A stretch of DNA of 15,044 nt from an uncultured Bacillota bacterium (GCA_958352855.1 CATWQE010000063.1:1-15044), one strand, 5' to 3'; positions 1 to 8,400 are shown, counted from the first letter of the stretch. The notes: generated from the letters alone by a model not told the origin. Numbers and translations are program-made.

Positions 1-52
1 GAGCATCTGCCTTACAAGCAGAGGGTCATAGGTTCGAGCCCTATAGGTCCCA
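1..52 (+). tRNA. tRNA-Val (anticodon UAC), 3' part only
   Basis: The window begins inside this tRNA. The anticodon stem TCTGC/GCAGA (6-10, 18-22) encloses loop CTTACAA with anticodon TAC at 13-15. A five-base variable loop follows (23-27), then the T arm ATAGG-TTCGAGC-CCTAT (28-44), the 3' acceptor strand AGGTCCC (45-51) and discriminator A52. No CCA is encoded, so it must be added after transcription. The 5' acceptor strand and most of the D arm lie outside the window. It is 27 bases upstream of tRNA-Met and probably part of the same tRNA operon. Confidence 0.93.
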
Positions 53-79
53 TTCCTTTTGCAAAAAAACAGAAAGTAT

Positions 80-153
80 GGCGAGATAGCTCAGTTGGCT
101 AGAGCATACGGTTCATACCCGTAGTGTCGAGGGTTCGAATCCCCCTCTCGCTA
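80..153 (+). tRNA. tRNA-Met (anticodon CAU), elongator type
   Basis: The full cloverleaf can be folded. The acceptor strand 80-86 (GGCGAGA) pairs with 146-152 (TCTCGCT, one G-T pair), followed by discriminator A153. The D arm contains AGCTCAGTTGGCTAGAGC. The anticodon stem TACGG/CCGTA (107-111, 119-123) has loop TTCATAC with anticodon CAT at 114-116. The T arm GAGGG-TTCGAAT-CCCCC follows. The three consecutive G-C pairs of initiator tRNA are absent from the anticodon stem. The sequence also resembles elongator Met more than the lysidine-modified Ile2 tRNA, which shares the CAU anticodon. No CCA is encoded. Confidence 0.93.
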
Positions 154-156
154 TTA

Positions 157-188
157 AAAAGGCCGATACACAGGGTATCGGTCTTTTT
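157..188 (+). terminator. Rho-independent terminator of the tRNA operon, also usable by proC
   Basis: A nine-base-pair stem (161-169 with 175-183, one G-T pair) has a five-base loop ACAGG and is followed by TTTTT (184-188). The 5' side is preceded by AAAAA (156-160), so the reverse strand also reads as stem plus T-run. It therefore probably ends transcription from both the tRNA genes and proC, which converge here. Confidence 0.88.
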
Positions 189-230
189 GCATATCTGCTG
201 TATGAAAGATATGAGACAGCGCCGAAGAAA

Positions 231-1025
231 TTATAATTTTTTCGTCTTTGCAATGCAAGCCCGTACAGCATCCATGACAGCGCTTCGCATACCTTCTTTT
301 TCCAGCGTGTTCACGCCCTCAATGGTAGTTCCCCCAGGGGAGCAGACCATGTCCTTTAATTCTCCTGGATGTTTTTGGGTTTCCAAAACCATTTTTGCAC
401 TGCCAAGAACTGCCTGTGCGGCAAACTCATAAGCCTGTTTTCTGGGCATTCCTTCAGCTACAGCGCCATCTGCCAGCGCTTCAATGAACATAAAAACAAA
501 AGCAGGGGAACTGCCGCTTACAGCGCCTACAAGATCCAGAATCGGCTCAGTTACCACGTCAGCCCGTCCGCAGCAGCGCAGCAGTGCTAATACCTGTTGA
601 AGCTCTTCCTGGGCAACCAGAGCATCCGGGCAGACTCCGGTGATGCCTTCCCCTACCAGAGCCGGAGTGTTTGGCATGGTACGGATAATTTTTTTGTCTT
701 CTCCCAGGTGTTCTTTTAACCAGGATAAATTTTTTCCGGCAATGACGGAAACCAGCACCTGATTTGGGGTTAAACTTTCTTTTATTTCAGTAGCAACCTG
801 GGCGCAGAACTGGGGTTTTACAGCCAAAAACACATAGTCGGCAGACTTTGCCACTGCCAGATTGTCTGTGGAGCAGGAAATTCCAAGGGTTTCTCTTACC
901 CGCTTTGCCGAAGCTTCTGATTTTACAGAGGCAAGGATGTTATCTGTCTGTACAAGATTGTTTTTTAGGATGCCCCCTATAATGGCTGATGCCATATTGC
1001 CGCATCCAATAAATCCTAATTTCAT
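231..1025 (-). CDS. proC: Pyrroline-5-carboxylate reductase
   Basis: Cytoplasmic enzyme that reduces 1-pyrroline-5-carboxylate to proline with NAD(P)H, the last step of proline synthesis. The 264-residue length is normal for the family. The N-terminal Rossmann fold begins MKLGFIGCGNM, with the dinucleotide-binding glycines near residues 7-9. Further conserved blocks are AVKP (68-71), MPNTPA (117-122), SGSSPA (170-175) and the ProC signature LKDMVCSPGGTTIEGV (223-238). The ATG is well placed behind AGGAGG (complement of 1036-1041), about ten bases upstream. The gene stands alone with its own promoter, faces the tRNA operon and shares its terminator. No proA or proB lies in the window. I see nothing damaged. 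Confidence 0.97.
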   Translation of the reverse strand: MKLGFIGCGNMASAIIGGILKNNLVQTDNILASVKSEASAKRVRETLGISCSTDNLAVAKSADYVFLAVKPQFCAQVATEIKESLTPNQVLVSVIAGKNLSWLKEHLGEDKKIIRTMPNTPALVGEGITGVCPDALVAQEELQQVLALLRCCGRADVVTEPILDLVGAVSGSSPAFVFMFIEALADGAVAEGMPRKQAYEFAAQAVLGSAKMVLETQKHPGELKDMVCSPGGTTIEGVNTLEKEGMRSAVMDAVRACIAKTKKL

Positions 1026-1057
1026 GTTAAATAATCCTCCTGTAAGTATTTTTATTC

Positions 1058-1086
1058 ATTATGAAGGCTTTTTTGATTTTTGGCAA
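1058..1086 (-). promoter_or_regulatory. Predicted SigA promoter of proC
   Basis: On the minus strand, TTGCCA (-35; complement of 1081-1086) and CATAAT (-10; complement of 1058-1063) are 17 bases apart. Each hexamer matches consensus at five of six positions. The predicted start of transcription gives a leader of about 25 bases carrying the AGGAGG site. No operator or leader hairpin is evident. Confidence 0.72.
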
Positions 1087-1092
1087 GCCATG

Positions 1093-1122
1093 TCGATAAA
1101 AAGTCTTTGGAGAACATATACT
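1093..1122 (+). promoter_or_regulatory. Possible SigA promoter of the DUF6512-type gene
   Basis: TATACT (1117-1122) is a good -10 element. TCGATA (1093-1098) is a four-of-six -35 element with an 18-base spacer. It starts just upstream of the ribosome binding site at 1134 and lies back to back with the proC promoter. The call rests mainly on the -10 match and position. Confidence 0.45.
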
Positions 1123-1147
1123 ATTTGAAAAAAGAGGTATGGGTTTT

Positions 1148-1648
1148 ATGAATAGAAAATATAGGAGAATAACGTGGATAGGAATTGTATGGACGCTTGT
1201 ACTTGGAACTTTGAGTCATTTCTTTTATGAATGGTCTCACGAAAATCTATTGATTGGACTTTTTTCTCCGATTAATGAAACGGTTTGGGAACATTTGAAA
1301 TTATTGTTTTTTCCTGCCTTTATATTTTTCCTCATGGAACAGAGAATCCTGGGAAATACTATACCAGAACTTTTAGGGAAGAATTTTTTGGGACTTTTTG
1401 TAGGACTTCTGGCTATGCCGCTGCTGTTTTATGGTTATACCTGTTTTACAGGAAAAAGTGTTCTGTGGGTGGATATTGGGATTTTCTGTATTTGCGTGCT
1501 GATTACCTTCTTACTGCCTTACCAATGGCGCAAACAGAGGATTAGTCCTTTTTGGGAAAAGATATTGGTGAGGCTGGGGCTGCTGCTTGCGGTGGCGTTT
1601 GTTGTGGTGTCGCTTTTGGAGCTGCTTCCGGTCTATACAAATCATTGA
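1148..1648 (+). CDS. DUF6512-type integral membrane protein
   Basis: A 166-residue hydrophobic protein of unknown function. About five membrane segments are visible, near residues 8-25, 52-66, 80-100, 105-124 and 140-160. The most distinctive stretch is residues 37-56, containing GLFSPINETVWEHLKLL, which I recognise as typical of the clostridial DUF6512 family. This assignment is from memory and not searched. An in-frame ATG at 1139 lies directly against the GAGGT ribosome binding site (1134-1138) with no spacing. The ATG at 1148 has the proper nine-base spacing, so I prefer it. A small CxxC protein follows on the same strand 54 bases later, possibly in one transcript. Confidence 0.8.
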   Translation: MNRKYRRITWIGIVWTLVLGTLSHFFYEWSHENLLIGLFSPINETVWEHLKLLFFPAFIFFLMEQRILGNTIPELLGKNFLGLFVGLLAMPLLFYGYTCFTGKSVLWVDIGIFCICVLITFLLPYQWRKQRISPFWEKILVRLGLLLAVAFVVVSLLELLPVYTNH

Positions 1649-1669
1649 TTTTGTATTAAAATACAAAAT
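1648..1669. repeat. AT-rich perfect inverted repeat between two small genes
   Basis: Ten-base arms ATTTTGTATT (1648-1657) and AATACAAAAT (1660-1669) are separated by AA. The repeat starts at the last base of the upstream stop codon and lies about 20 bases before the next ribosome binding site. It lacks G-C pairs and a T-run, so it is a poor terminator. It could be a protein-binding site or an RNA-processing hairpin; neither is proven. Confidence 0.5.
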
Positions 1670-1702
1670 AGAAAATGGTTATACAAAAGGAGCAAAGGAA
1701 TT

Positions 1703-1963
1703 ATGAGCAAAGAACTTTTTTCAGTTTATCACTGCAAAGCATGCAATAAAATTGAAGTAAGCCAGTATATTTCCAGGGAGCAGATGGAAGAGCTGGGATT
1801 TACAGAGGAAATGCTGAAACCAAGCTGCTATGTGACAGGCAGTTATGATTTAGAGGAATTGGGACAGCTTACAGAAGATGAACTCCGTCATTTTGCATAT
1901 TCTGATGTGGAAGGCGTGAAGCAGTATCTGGCAAATAAGAAAAAACAGATACCAGCATTGTAA
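1703..1963 (+). CDS. Small CxxC protein of unknown function
   Basis: An 86-residue protein I do not recognise. The start is supported by GGAG (1689-1692) ten bases upstream. Near the N-terminus is YHCKACNKIE, a CxxC pair at residues 11 and 14. A third Cys lies at about residue 42. The rest is acidic and probably helical, with ELGQLTEDELRHFAYSDVEGVKQYL near the C-terminus. There is no signal peptide or membrane segment. One CxxC pair could be half of a zinc site formed in a dimer, or a redox pair. It lies between the DUF6512-type gene and a strong terminator and is probably the last gene of that short transcript. No function is inferred. Confidence 0.72.
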   Translation: MSKELFSVYHCKACNKIEVSQYISREQMEELGFTEEMLKPSCYVTGSYDLEELGQLTEDELRHFAYSDVEGVKQYLANKKKQIPAL

Positions 1964-1981
1964 AATAAAAGAAAGACAAAA

Positions 1982-2040
1982 CAGGAGTATGGATACAGAA
2001 CACAAAAAGTGATGAAATATCCATACTCCTGATTTTGTTT
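1982..2040 (+). terminator. Long bidirectional terminator between convergent genes
   Basis: A perfect 14-bp stem joins 1982-1995 (CAGGAGTATGGATA) and 2018-2031 (TATCCATACTCCTG) across a 22-base loop. It is followed by ATTTTGTTTT on the + strand. The reverse strand also reads stem then a T-rich tail (complement of about 1964-1981). It separates the small CxxC gene from the antiporter gene. The loop contains CAC-AAAAA-GTG (2001-2011), which may form a small inner hairpin. Confidence 0.83.
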
Positions 2041-3212
2041 TAGTTCAATAATTTTTTATAGGTGGCGTCTATGAAAAATGCGCCAAGAGGCGCGGCCACC
2101 AAAATTGCCACTACTGCTACGGTTAAAACCATATTTCCACAGGGAAGCCCCATGGCAAGAGGAACGCCGCCAATCGCCGCCTGTACAGTAGCCTTTGGGG
2201 TATAGGCAAGCATGCAGAAAACCCGTTCCTTCCAGGTAAGGGGAGTTTTAAGAAGGCAGAGGCAGACGCCAAGCATACGGAAAAGAAGTACGCCAAGAAT
2301 CAAAAGTACACAGAGCAGTCCTGCGGAGGCTGCATACTGAATATCAACAGTTGCCCCGACTAACACAAAGAGCAGGATTTCTGCTGCAACCCACAGCTTA
2401 TTAAATTTTGCGGATAAGCGGCTGGCAACTACCTGTCTGTTCTTTTGCAGAGAGATACCCATTGCCATTACTGCAATGAGGGAGGCAAAAGGAATAATGG
2501 AGGAAAAAGTATCCTCAAAGGTTACCAGAAGAAAAGAGATACAGAGAAAAATCATAACCTTTACAGTATCTCTCAGGTGCATCTTTTCAAAATATTTTGC
2601 CAGAATCCAGCCAGTCAAAAAGCCGCCCAGAATTCCCAAAATAATGGAAATGGGAATGTTGACAAAACTTTTTACAGATACACGATTGCCCTGTGCCAGT
2701 CCGGTGAAAGCAGTAAATACAACAATGACAAAAACATCATCCACTGAAGCACCGGCAAGAATTAACTGGGGAATGCTGTGAGATACCCCATACCCTTCCT
2801 CCATAAGCTTCAGCATTTTCGGTACTACTACAGCAGGGGAGACTGCAGCTACCACAGCGCCCATAATGGCAGCATCTAAAACAGAAATATCAAGCAGGGC
2901 AGGCGCCAGCAGAATCATTCCCAGCATTTCCAGACAGGCGGGAACAAAGCACATAAGAACAGCAGGCCGGCCTACTTTTTTCAAATCTTTTAAATCCAGG
3001 GAAAGTCCGGCTCTTGCCAGAATAATAATCAGGGCAATTCTTCTTAAATCCGAAGAAATATTTAAAAGAGAGGAATCAATCAGATTCAAAGCATAAGGTC
3101 CAAGAAGGATACCTGTTAGAAGCATTCCGGCAAGACCTGGCAGATGGATTTTTTTACACAGCCATCCCATAAACATTCCAAGTAATAAGATTAAAGCAAT
3201 ACTAAGCAGCAT
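2040..3212 (-). CDS. Cation/proton antiporter, NHA/SLC9B-like
   Basis: A 390-residue polytopic membrane protein of the monovalent cation/proton antiporter superfamily, exchanging Na+, K+ or Li+ for H+. Visible motifs are LPGLAGMLLTGILLGP (24-39), ARAGLSLD (66-73), AAVSPAVVVPKML (122-134), ASVDD (155-159) and PKATVQAAIGG (339-349). The paired Asp158-Asp159 is where electrogenic antiporters carry their ion-binding acids. The SPAVVVP, DD and PKATVQA set resembles the NHA/SLC9B type more than classical NhaA or KefB. There is no C-terminal regulatory (TrkA-N) domain. The start is set by AAGGAGGG about seven bases upstream. It is monocistronic. The ion cannot be read from sequence. Confidence 0.88.
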   Translation of the reverse strand: MLLSIALILLLGMFMGWLCKKIHLPGLAGMLLTGILLGPYALNLIDSSLLNISSDLRRIALIIILARAGLSLDLKDLKKVGRPAVLMCFVPACLEMLGMILLAPALLDISVLDAAIMGAVVAAVSPAVVVPKMLKLMEEGYGVSHSIPQLILAGASVDDVFVIVVFTAFTGLAQGNRVSVKSFVNIPISIILGILGGFLTGWILAKYFEKMHLRDTVKVMIFLCISFLLVTFEDTFSSIIPFASLIAVMAMGISLQKNRQVVASRLSAKFNKLWVAAEILLFVLVGATVDIQYAASAGLLCVLLILGVLLFRMLGVCLCLLKTPLTWKERVFCMLAYTPKATVQAAIGGVPLAMGLPCGNMVLTVAVVAILVAAPLGAFFIDATYKKLLN

Positions 3213-3247
3213 AGAGAGCCCTCCTTTTTGTAAAAATAATCGGATTT

Positions 3248-3276
3248 ATAGTATCAGACTTTAAAATGGAATTCAA
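3248..3276 (-). promoter_or_regulatory. Possible SigA promoter of the antiporter gene
   Basis: On the minus strand, TTGAAT (complement of 3271-3276) and TACTAT (complement of 3248-3253) are 17 bases apart, each matching consensus at four of six positions. A + strand TATAAT lies at 3278-3283 without a convincing -35; it may serve the sigma factor gene on the other side. Confidence 0.45.
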
Positions 3277-3354
3277 ATATAATAGAAAAATAAATGAAAA
3301 ATATGTAATGTTTCGGAGAGTTATTAGTTAATAGAGTGAAAGGAGGGTCGGAGG

Positions 3355-3858
3355 GTGGAATTTGATAAAATCTATGAATGGTATTTCAAGGATGTATATT
3401 TGTTTCTCAGAAGTATTTCAGCCAGTGAAGAAGTTGCAGAAGAAATAACACAGGAGACTTTTACAAAAGCGCTGAAATCTATAGAACGTTTTGATGGAAA
3501 AAAGGATATTCGCGCCTGGTTGTTTGCCATTGCCAGAAATACCTATTACACGTATTGTAAACGTGAAAAAATTTATGTAAAGGAAGAATTTCAAGAACCG
3601 GTACAGCAGGGAAGGGATGAAATTACAGAAAAAATCCTGGATGAAGAAACAATATTTCTGATTCACCGGTTTTTGCACAGAATGAAAGAACCCTATAAAG
3701 AAGTGTTTACTCTGCGGGTATTTGGGGAGCTTTCTTTTGAAAAAATCTCCCTGCTATTTGGGAAAACACCAAACTGGGCCAGAGTTACCTTTTATCGCGC
3801 CAGGAAACAGATTATAGAGTATATGGAGGATGTGGAAAATGGAAAAAATCAGTTGTAG
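3355..3858 (+). CDS. ECF-type RNA polymerase sigma factor
   Basis: A 167-residue sigma-70 family protein of the extracytoplasmic function type, which redirects RNA polymerase in response to an envelope or external signal. Region 2 spans about residues 5-72 and includes the aromatic stretch DIRAWLFAIARNTYYTYCKR. A variable acidic linker follows. Region 4, a helix-turn-helix that reads the -35 element, spans about residues 110-157 (KEPYKEVFTLRVFGELSFEKIS, then WARVTFYRARKQI). Regions 1 and 3 are absent, as expected. Translation starts at GTG; GGAGG (3342-3346) is eight bases upstream and no ATG fits better. It overlaps the anti-sigma gene by 20 bases, so the two are co-transcribed and probably translationally coupled. 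Confidence 0.94.
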   Translation: MEFDKIYEWYFKDVYLFLRSISASEEVAEEITQETFTKALKSIERFDGKKDIRAWLFAIARNTYYTYCKREKIYVKEEFQEPVQQGRDEITEKILDEETIFLIHRFLHRMKEPYKEVFTLRVFGELSFEKISLLFGKTPNWARVTFYRARKQIIEYMEDVENGKNQL

Positions 3859-4468
3859 TATTGCCAAAGATTTAATGCCATTGTATATGGACGGAGTGTT
3901 AAGCGAAGAAACCACAGAAGTGATGAAGAACCATCTTGAAGGCTGTGAGAACTGCAGAAAAGAATATGAAATTATGGAGCAGGAATGGAAGGTGCCATCA
4001 ACTGTGAAGCTTCAGGAGGAAAATAAGAAAATGTTAAAAGAATTGAAAAGTCAGATAAAAAGAAAGCGAATCCTGACAGGGGTTGTGGCAGTCTTTCTTG
4101 CAGCCATGGTATTTGTAAGCGGATATCTGGTTTACGAAAATGTTGGGGCTGTGCATGAATATTTTTCTCCATCTTTTGAGGTATCGCTTAGAGATATAGA
4201 TACCGTTGGAGAGTGGGAGAAAATTTCAGTGGGAGAAGACGGTTACTTAAATTTTGACAGTGTGTTTTATAAAAAAGAGATGGTGGTTCATGCTGACAGC
4301 AGTTCAGGCATTGCGATAAGAATCATGGATAGAGAGGGAAACATGATTTTGGAAAGTGAAGAAATTCTTCCGGGAGAGAGCATAGAGTTGGAAGAACTTC
4401 ACAGAAATACAGACTATCAGGTGGAGATAAAAGCAAAGGGGGAAATGGTTTTTCTCTGGTTTGTATAG
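3839..4468 (+). CDS. Zinc-finger anti-sigma factor with one membrane segment
   Basis: A 209-residue membrane-anchored anti-sigma factor that should hold the preceding sigma factor inactive. The cytoplasmic N-terminus has a zf-HC2/ZAS motif: Cys6, then His32-xxx-Cys36-xx-Cys39 (HLEGCENC). The linker is charged and helical, followed by a single membrane segment at about residues 78-99 and an extracellular C-terminal domain of about 110 residues that probably senses the signal. An ATG at 3830 abuts GGAGG (3825-3829) with no spacing. The ATG at 3839 is nine bases away and gives the usual MEKISCSIAKDLMPLYMDG start, so I chose it. The sensor part is not recognised. Confidence 0.9.
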   Translation: MEKISCSIAKDLMPLYMDGVLSEETTEVMKNHLEGCENCRKEYEIMEQEWKVPSTVKLQEENKKMLKELKSQIKRKRILTGVVAVFLAAMVFVSGYLVYENVGAVHEYFSPSFEVSLRDIDTVGEWEKISVGEDGYLNFDSVFYKKEMVVHADSSSGIAIRIMDREGNMILESEEILPGESIELEELHRNTDYQVEIKAKGEMVFLWFV

Positions 4469-4566
4469 GGGATTTCATTGCAAATCCCATACCCGTATAG
4501 TAAAATAAAGTATAAGTAAATGCAGTGTGGCTTTTGCCATTGGTTTTCATGTGAGGAGGGATTTGC

Positions 4567-5295
4567 ATGAAGAAAAAACTGGTTTTGATGCTGGGAGGCG
4601 TATTGTTATTAAGCTCCTGCAAAATGCCGGAAGAAACACAGAATCTGGAATTTCCAAAGACAGAGTGGGACATGTCGGCAGAAGACGTGCTAAAGGCTTA
4701 TGGAATCACAAAGGAAGAGGCAGATTATTATGAAGAAAGTGGTCGTTCCATTGTGATTTCCCTGAAGAATCAGGAAGTATTTGGAGAAAAAGCAGAAACT
4801 GTTTTGTTTGGATTTCTGAATCTAGAACTGGGAGAGGATAAGGATATCAGCCAGTTTGAAGAAGAGGAGCTGGATGGTGATGAACTTCTCTGCGCTGTGA
4901 CGGTAATGTATCCAAAGGATGCAGATATGGAAAAGGTGCAAAAGGAACTGGAGAAGCAATATGGAAAGTATAAACTTTCTGACATGCAGGAGTTTTCTTT
5001 TTACAATGCGCTTGGAGAGGATACGCTGTCTGTCAGTGAGTATGAAGAATCGGATACTCTGAAACTGTGGGGAAATGAAACTATTGAAAATGCCATTGGG
5101 GAAAAAGATACCGCATTTTTCCGGGAAAACTGGCCATATTATGTACCAAATCTGGATGAGAGTCAGTGGGAGGAGTTTTCCAGGAATGGACATCTTGTGA
5201 CTGTATCTATGACGAAAGAAGAAGAGAACCAAACGGTGAATTTTAATGGGTATAATCTGGCGGTTTATGAGGAAATAAAAGAAGAACTGGAGTAA
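4567..5295 (+). CDS. Putative lipoprotein linked to the ECF module
   Basis: A 242-residue protein with a lipoprotein signal: MKKK, a hydrophobic stretch, then lipobox LSSC with Cys18 as the lipidated residue. The mature part is strongly acidic with no further membrane segments, so it should be exposed outside the membrane. I recognise no domain. AGGAGG (4554-4559) is seven bases upstream of the ATG. The gene follows the anti-sigma gene by 98 bases with no obvious terminator. It may be an accessory sensor, a target of the sigma factor, or an independent gene. The intervening DNA holds GGGATTT-AAATCCC (4469-4475, 4482-4488), a short hairpin without a T-run. Confidence 0.75.
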   Translation: MKKKLVLMLGGVLLLSSCKMPEETQNLEFPKTEWDMSAEDVLKAYGITKEEADYYEESGRSIVISLKNQEVFGEKAETVLFGFLNLELGEDKDISQFEEEELDGDELLCAVTVMYPKDADMEKVQKELEKQYGKYKLSDMQEFSFYNALGEDTLSVSEYEESDTLKLWGNETIENAIGEKDTAFFRENWPYYVPNLDESQWEEFSRNGHLVTVSMTKEEENQTVNFNGYNLAVYEEIKEELE

Positions 5296-5409
5296 CAGGC
5301 CTTAATATACTTTGAAAATGTAAAAATACGAGAGGTTTTTCTATTAGAGAAACTTATATAAAATATTAGTCATATTAATTTTACTTATAAGGAAACATGT
5401 GCTAAACTG

Positions 5410-5428
5410 TTTTTACAACTGGTAAAAA
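5410..5428 (+). repeat. Short inverted repeat in the purL leader
   Basis: TTTTTAC (5410-5416) and GTAAAAA (5422-5428) flank a five-base spacer within the 175-base gap before purL. It is AT-rich and weak as RNA structure. It could be an operator or chance. The same gap has TGCC-GGCA (hairpin around 5446-5453) just upstream of the purL ribosome binding site. I see no purine riboswitch, no PurBox and no convincing -35/-10 pair, so control of purL is unresolved. Confidence 0.3.
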
Positions 5429-5470
5429 GAAAATGCCAATGCCGAAAAGGGCAGAAAGGAGAATGTCAGC

Positions 5471-8400
5471 ATGAGCAGTGTAAGACGTGTCTATGTTGAA
5501 AAGAAACCAGACTTTGCAGTACAGGCAAAGGAATTAAAGCATGAAATTGAGAGTTATTTAGGAATTCAGGATGTAGAAGCTGTACGTGTATTAATTCGTT
5601 ATGATGTGGAAAATATCTCAGATGAGATTTTTGAAAAAGCATGTAACTGTGTATTTTCTGAGCCACCTGTAGATGTTTTATTTAAAGAAACTTTTGATAA
5701 AAAGGAAAATTCCAAAGTGTTTTCTGTAGAATATCTTCCGGGACAGTTTGACCAGAGAGCAGATTCAGCAGTGCAGTGTGTGCAGTTCTTAAAAGAGGAT
5801 GAGAACCCGATTATCCGTTCTGCAACCACTTATGTCATTGAAGGAAATGTGTCAGAGGAAGAGCTGGAAGCCATTAAGGCTCATTGTATTAACCCGGTAG
5901 ATTCCAGAGAAGCAGAAACAGCGAAGCCAGAAACCCTGGTGACTAATTTTGAAGAACCGGAAGATGTAAAGATTTTTGAAGGCTTTGCAGATATGGCGGA
6001 AGCTGAACTGAAAGATCTGTATACTTCTTTGAATCTGGCTATGACCTTTAAGGATTTTCTTCATATTCAGAATTACTACAAAAACGAAGAAAAACGTGAC
6101 CCTTCCATGACAGAAATCAGGGTTCTGGATACTTACTGGTCTGACCATTGCCGTCATACCACCTTCTCCACAGAACTGAAAAACGTTACTTTCGGAGAGG
6201 GAGATTACAAAGAACCAATCGTAAAAACCTATGAGAAATATCTGGCAGACCGTCAGGTGATTTATAAAGACAGAGACGATAAATTTGTATGTCTTATGGA
6301 CTTAGCTCTCATGGCTATGAAGAAATTAAAAGCAGAGGGCAAACTTCAGGATCAGGAAGAGTCTGATGAAATCAATGCATGCTCTATCGTTGTTCCTGTG
6401 GATGTGGATGGAAAAGAAGAAGAGTGGCTTATTAACTTTAAGAATGAAACTCACAACCATCCCACAGAAATCGAACCTTTCGGTGGTGCTGCTACCTGTC
6501 TTGGGGGAGCTATTCGTGACCCGCTTTCCGGACGTACCTATGTATATCAGGCTATGCGCGTAACCGGAGCTGCTGACCCAACTGTTTCTGTACAGGAAAC
6601 CATGAAAGGTAAACTGCCACAGAAAAAATTAGTGCGTGGTGCTGCTCATGGATATTCCTCCTATGGTAACCAGATTGGTCTGGCAACCGGATATGTAAAA
6701 GAAATTTATCATCCAAACTATGTGGCAAAGCGTATGGAAATCGGCGCTGTTTTAGGCGCTGCTCCAAGAAGAGCGGTAATCAGAGAAAATTCTGATCCAG
6801 GTGATATTATTATTTTATTAGGCGGACGTACCGGACGTGACGGCTGCGGCGGCGCTACCGGTTCTTCCAAGGTTCATACAGAGGAATCCATTGAAACCTG
6901 TGGTGCAGAAGTACAGAAGGGAAATGCGCCTACAGAGAGAAAGATTCAGAGACTGTTCAGAAGAGAAGAAGTAAGCTGCATTATTAAGAAATGTAATGAC
7001 TTTGGTGCAGGCGGTGTTTCCGTTGCTATTGGTGAGTTGGCAGCAGGTCTGAAAATTGATTTGGACAAGGTTCCAAAGAAATACGCAGGTCTTGACGGAA
7101 CAGAAATCGCGATTTCCGAATCTCAGGAGCGTATGGCAGTTGTCATTGATCCTAAAGATGTGGATACCTTCTTAGGCTATGCAAAAGAAGAAAACCTGGA
7201 AGCCATTCCGGTTGCTGTTGTTACAGAGTCTCCAAGACTGGTGATGAACTGGAGAGGAAAAACTATTGTAGATTTATCAAGAGCATTCCTGGATACCAAC
7301 GGTGCTCATCAGGAAACAGATGTATTTGTTGACATTCCAAACAAAGAAGGAAATGTTCTGGATCGTGCAAAAGTCTGTGATGTAAAAGAACGCTGGTTAA
7401 GAACATTAGGTGATTTAAATACCTGTTCTCAAAAAGGTCTGGTAGAAATGTTTGACGGTTCTATTGGCGCAGGCAGCGTATTTATGCCATATGGCGGTAA
7501 ATATCAGATGACAGAAACACAGACCATGGTGGCAAAAGTTCCTGTATTAAACAGAAAAACAGAGACAGTTACCATGATGAGCTATGGTTTTGACCCATAT
7601 CTGTCAAGCTGGAGCCCATACCATGGAGCTGTTTATGCAGTGACAGAATCAGTGGCAAGAATCGTGGCAACTGGCGGTGATTACAGCAAGATTCGTTTCA
7701 CCTTCCAGGAATACTTCAGAAGAATGACAGAAGATCCAAGCCGCTGGAGCCAGCCGTTCGCAGCACTTCTTGGTGCATACGCAGCACAGCTTGGTTTCGG
7801 ACTTCCATCTATCGGCGGTAAAGATTCCATGTCCGGTACTTTCAATGAAATTGACGTACCTCCTACACTGGTATCTTTTGCAGTGGATGTGGCAAAACAG
7901 AAGGATGTCATTACCCCTGAACTGAAAAAAGCAGGAAGCAAATTAGTATGGCTTCGTACACCAAAAGCAGAGTACGATTTACCTGATTTTGAAGCATTAA
8001 AAGAACAGTATGCAAAGCTGCATGAAGATATTCAGGCAGGCAGAGTGATTTCTGCTTATGCATTAGACCGCCAGGGTATTGCAGCAGCAGTTTCCAAGAT
8101 GGCATTTGGTAACCAGCGAGGTGTGAAGATTGAGCATAATGTAGATGAGAGAGATTTGTTTACAGCAGGATTTGGGGATATTATCTGCGAAGTAAAAGCT
8201 GGCAAAGTGGGAGAACTTGCCATTACCTATACAGAAATCGGTGAAGTGTTAGAAGAAGCTGTCCTGAAATACAAGGATATGACAATTTCCATGGCAGAGG
8301 CTCTGGAAACCTGGAAAGCTCCTCTTGAGAAAGTATTTAAGACACGCTCTGGTTCTGAGACAGACGATGCAACAAAGAGCATGGATAAAGGCGTATATGA

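Noticed and set aside
80..153. Alternative reading of the CAU tRNA as initiator or as Ile2
   Set aside because: It lacks the three G-C pairs of the initiator anticodon stem, and its overall sequence resembles elongator Met rather than Ile2.
124..432. 102-residue + strand open frame starting in tRNA-Met
   Set aside because: It begins within the tRNA, crosses the terminator and is antisense to proC.
4469..4488. Hairpin after the anti-sigma gene as a terminator
   Set aside because: The stem is only seven base pairs and no T-run follows, so read-through into the lipoprotein gene is plausible.
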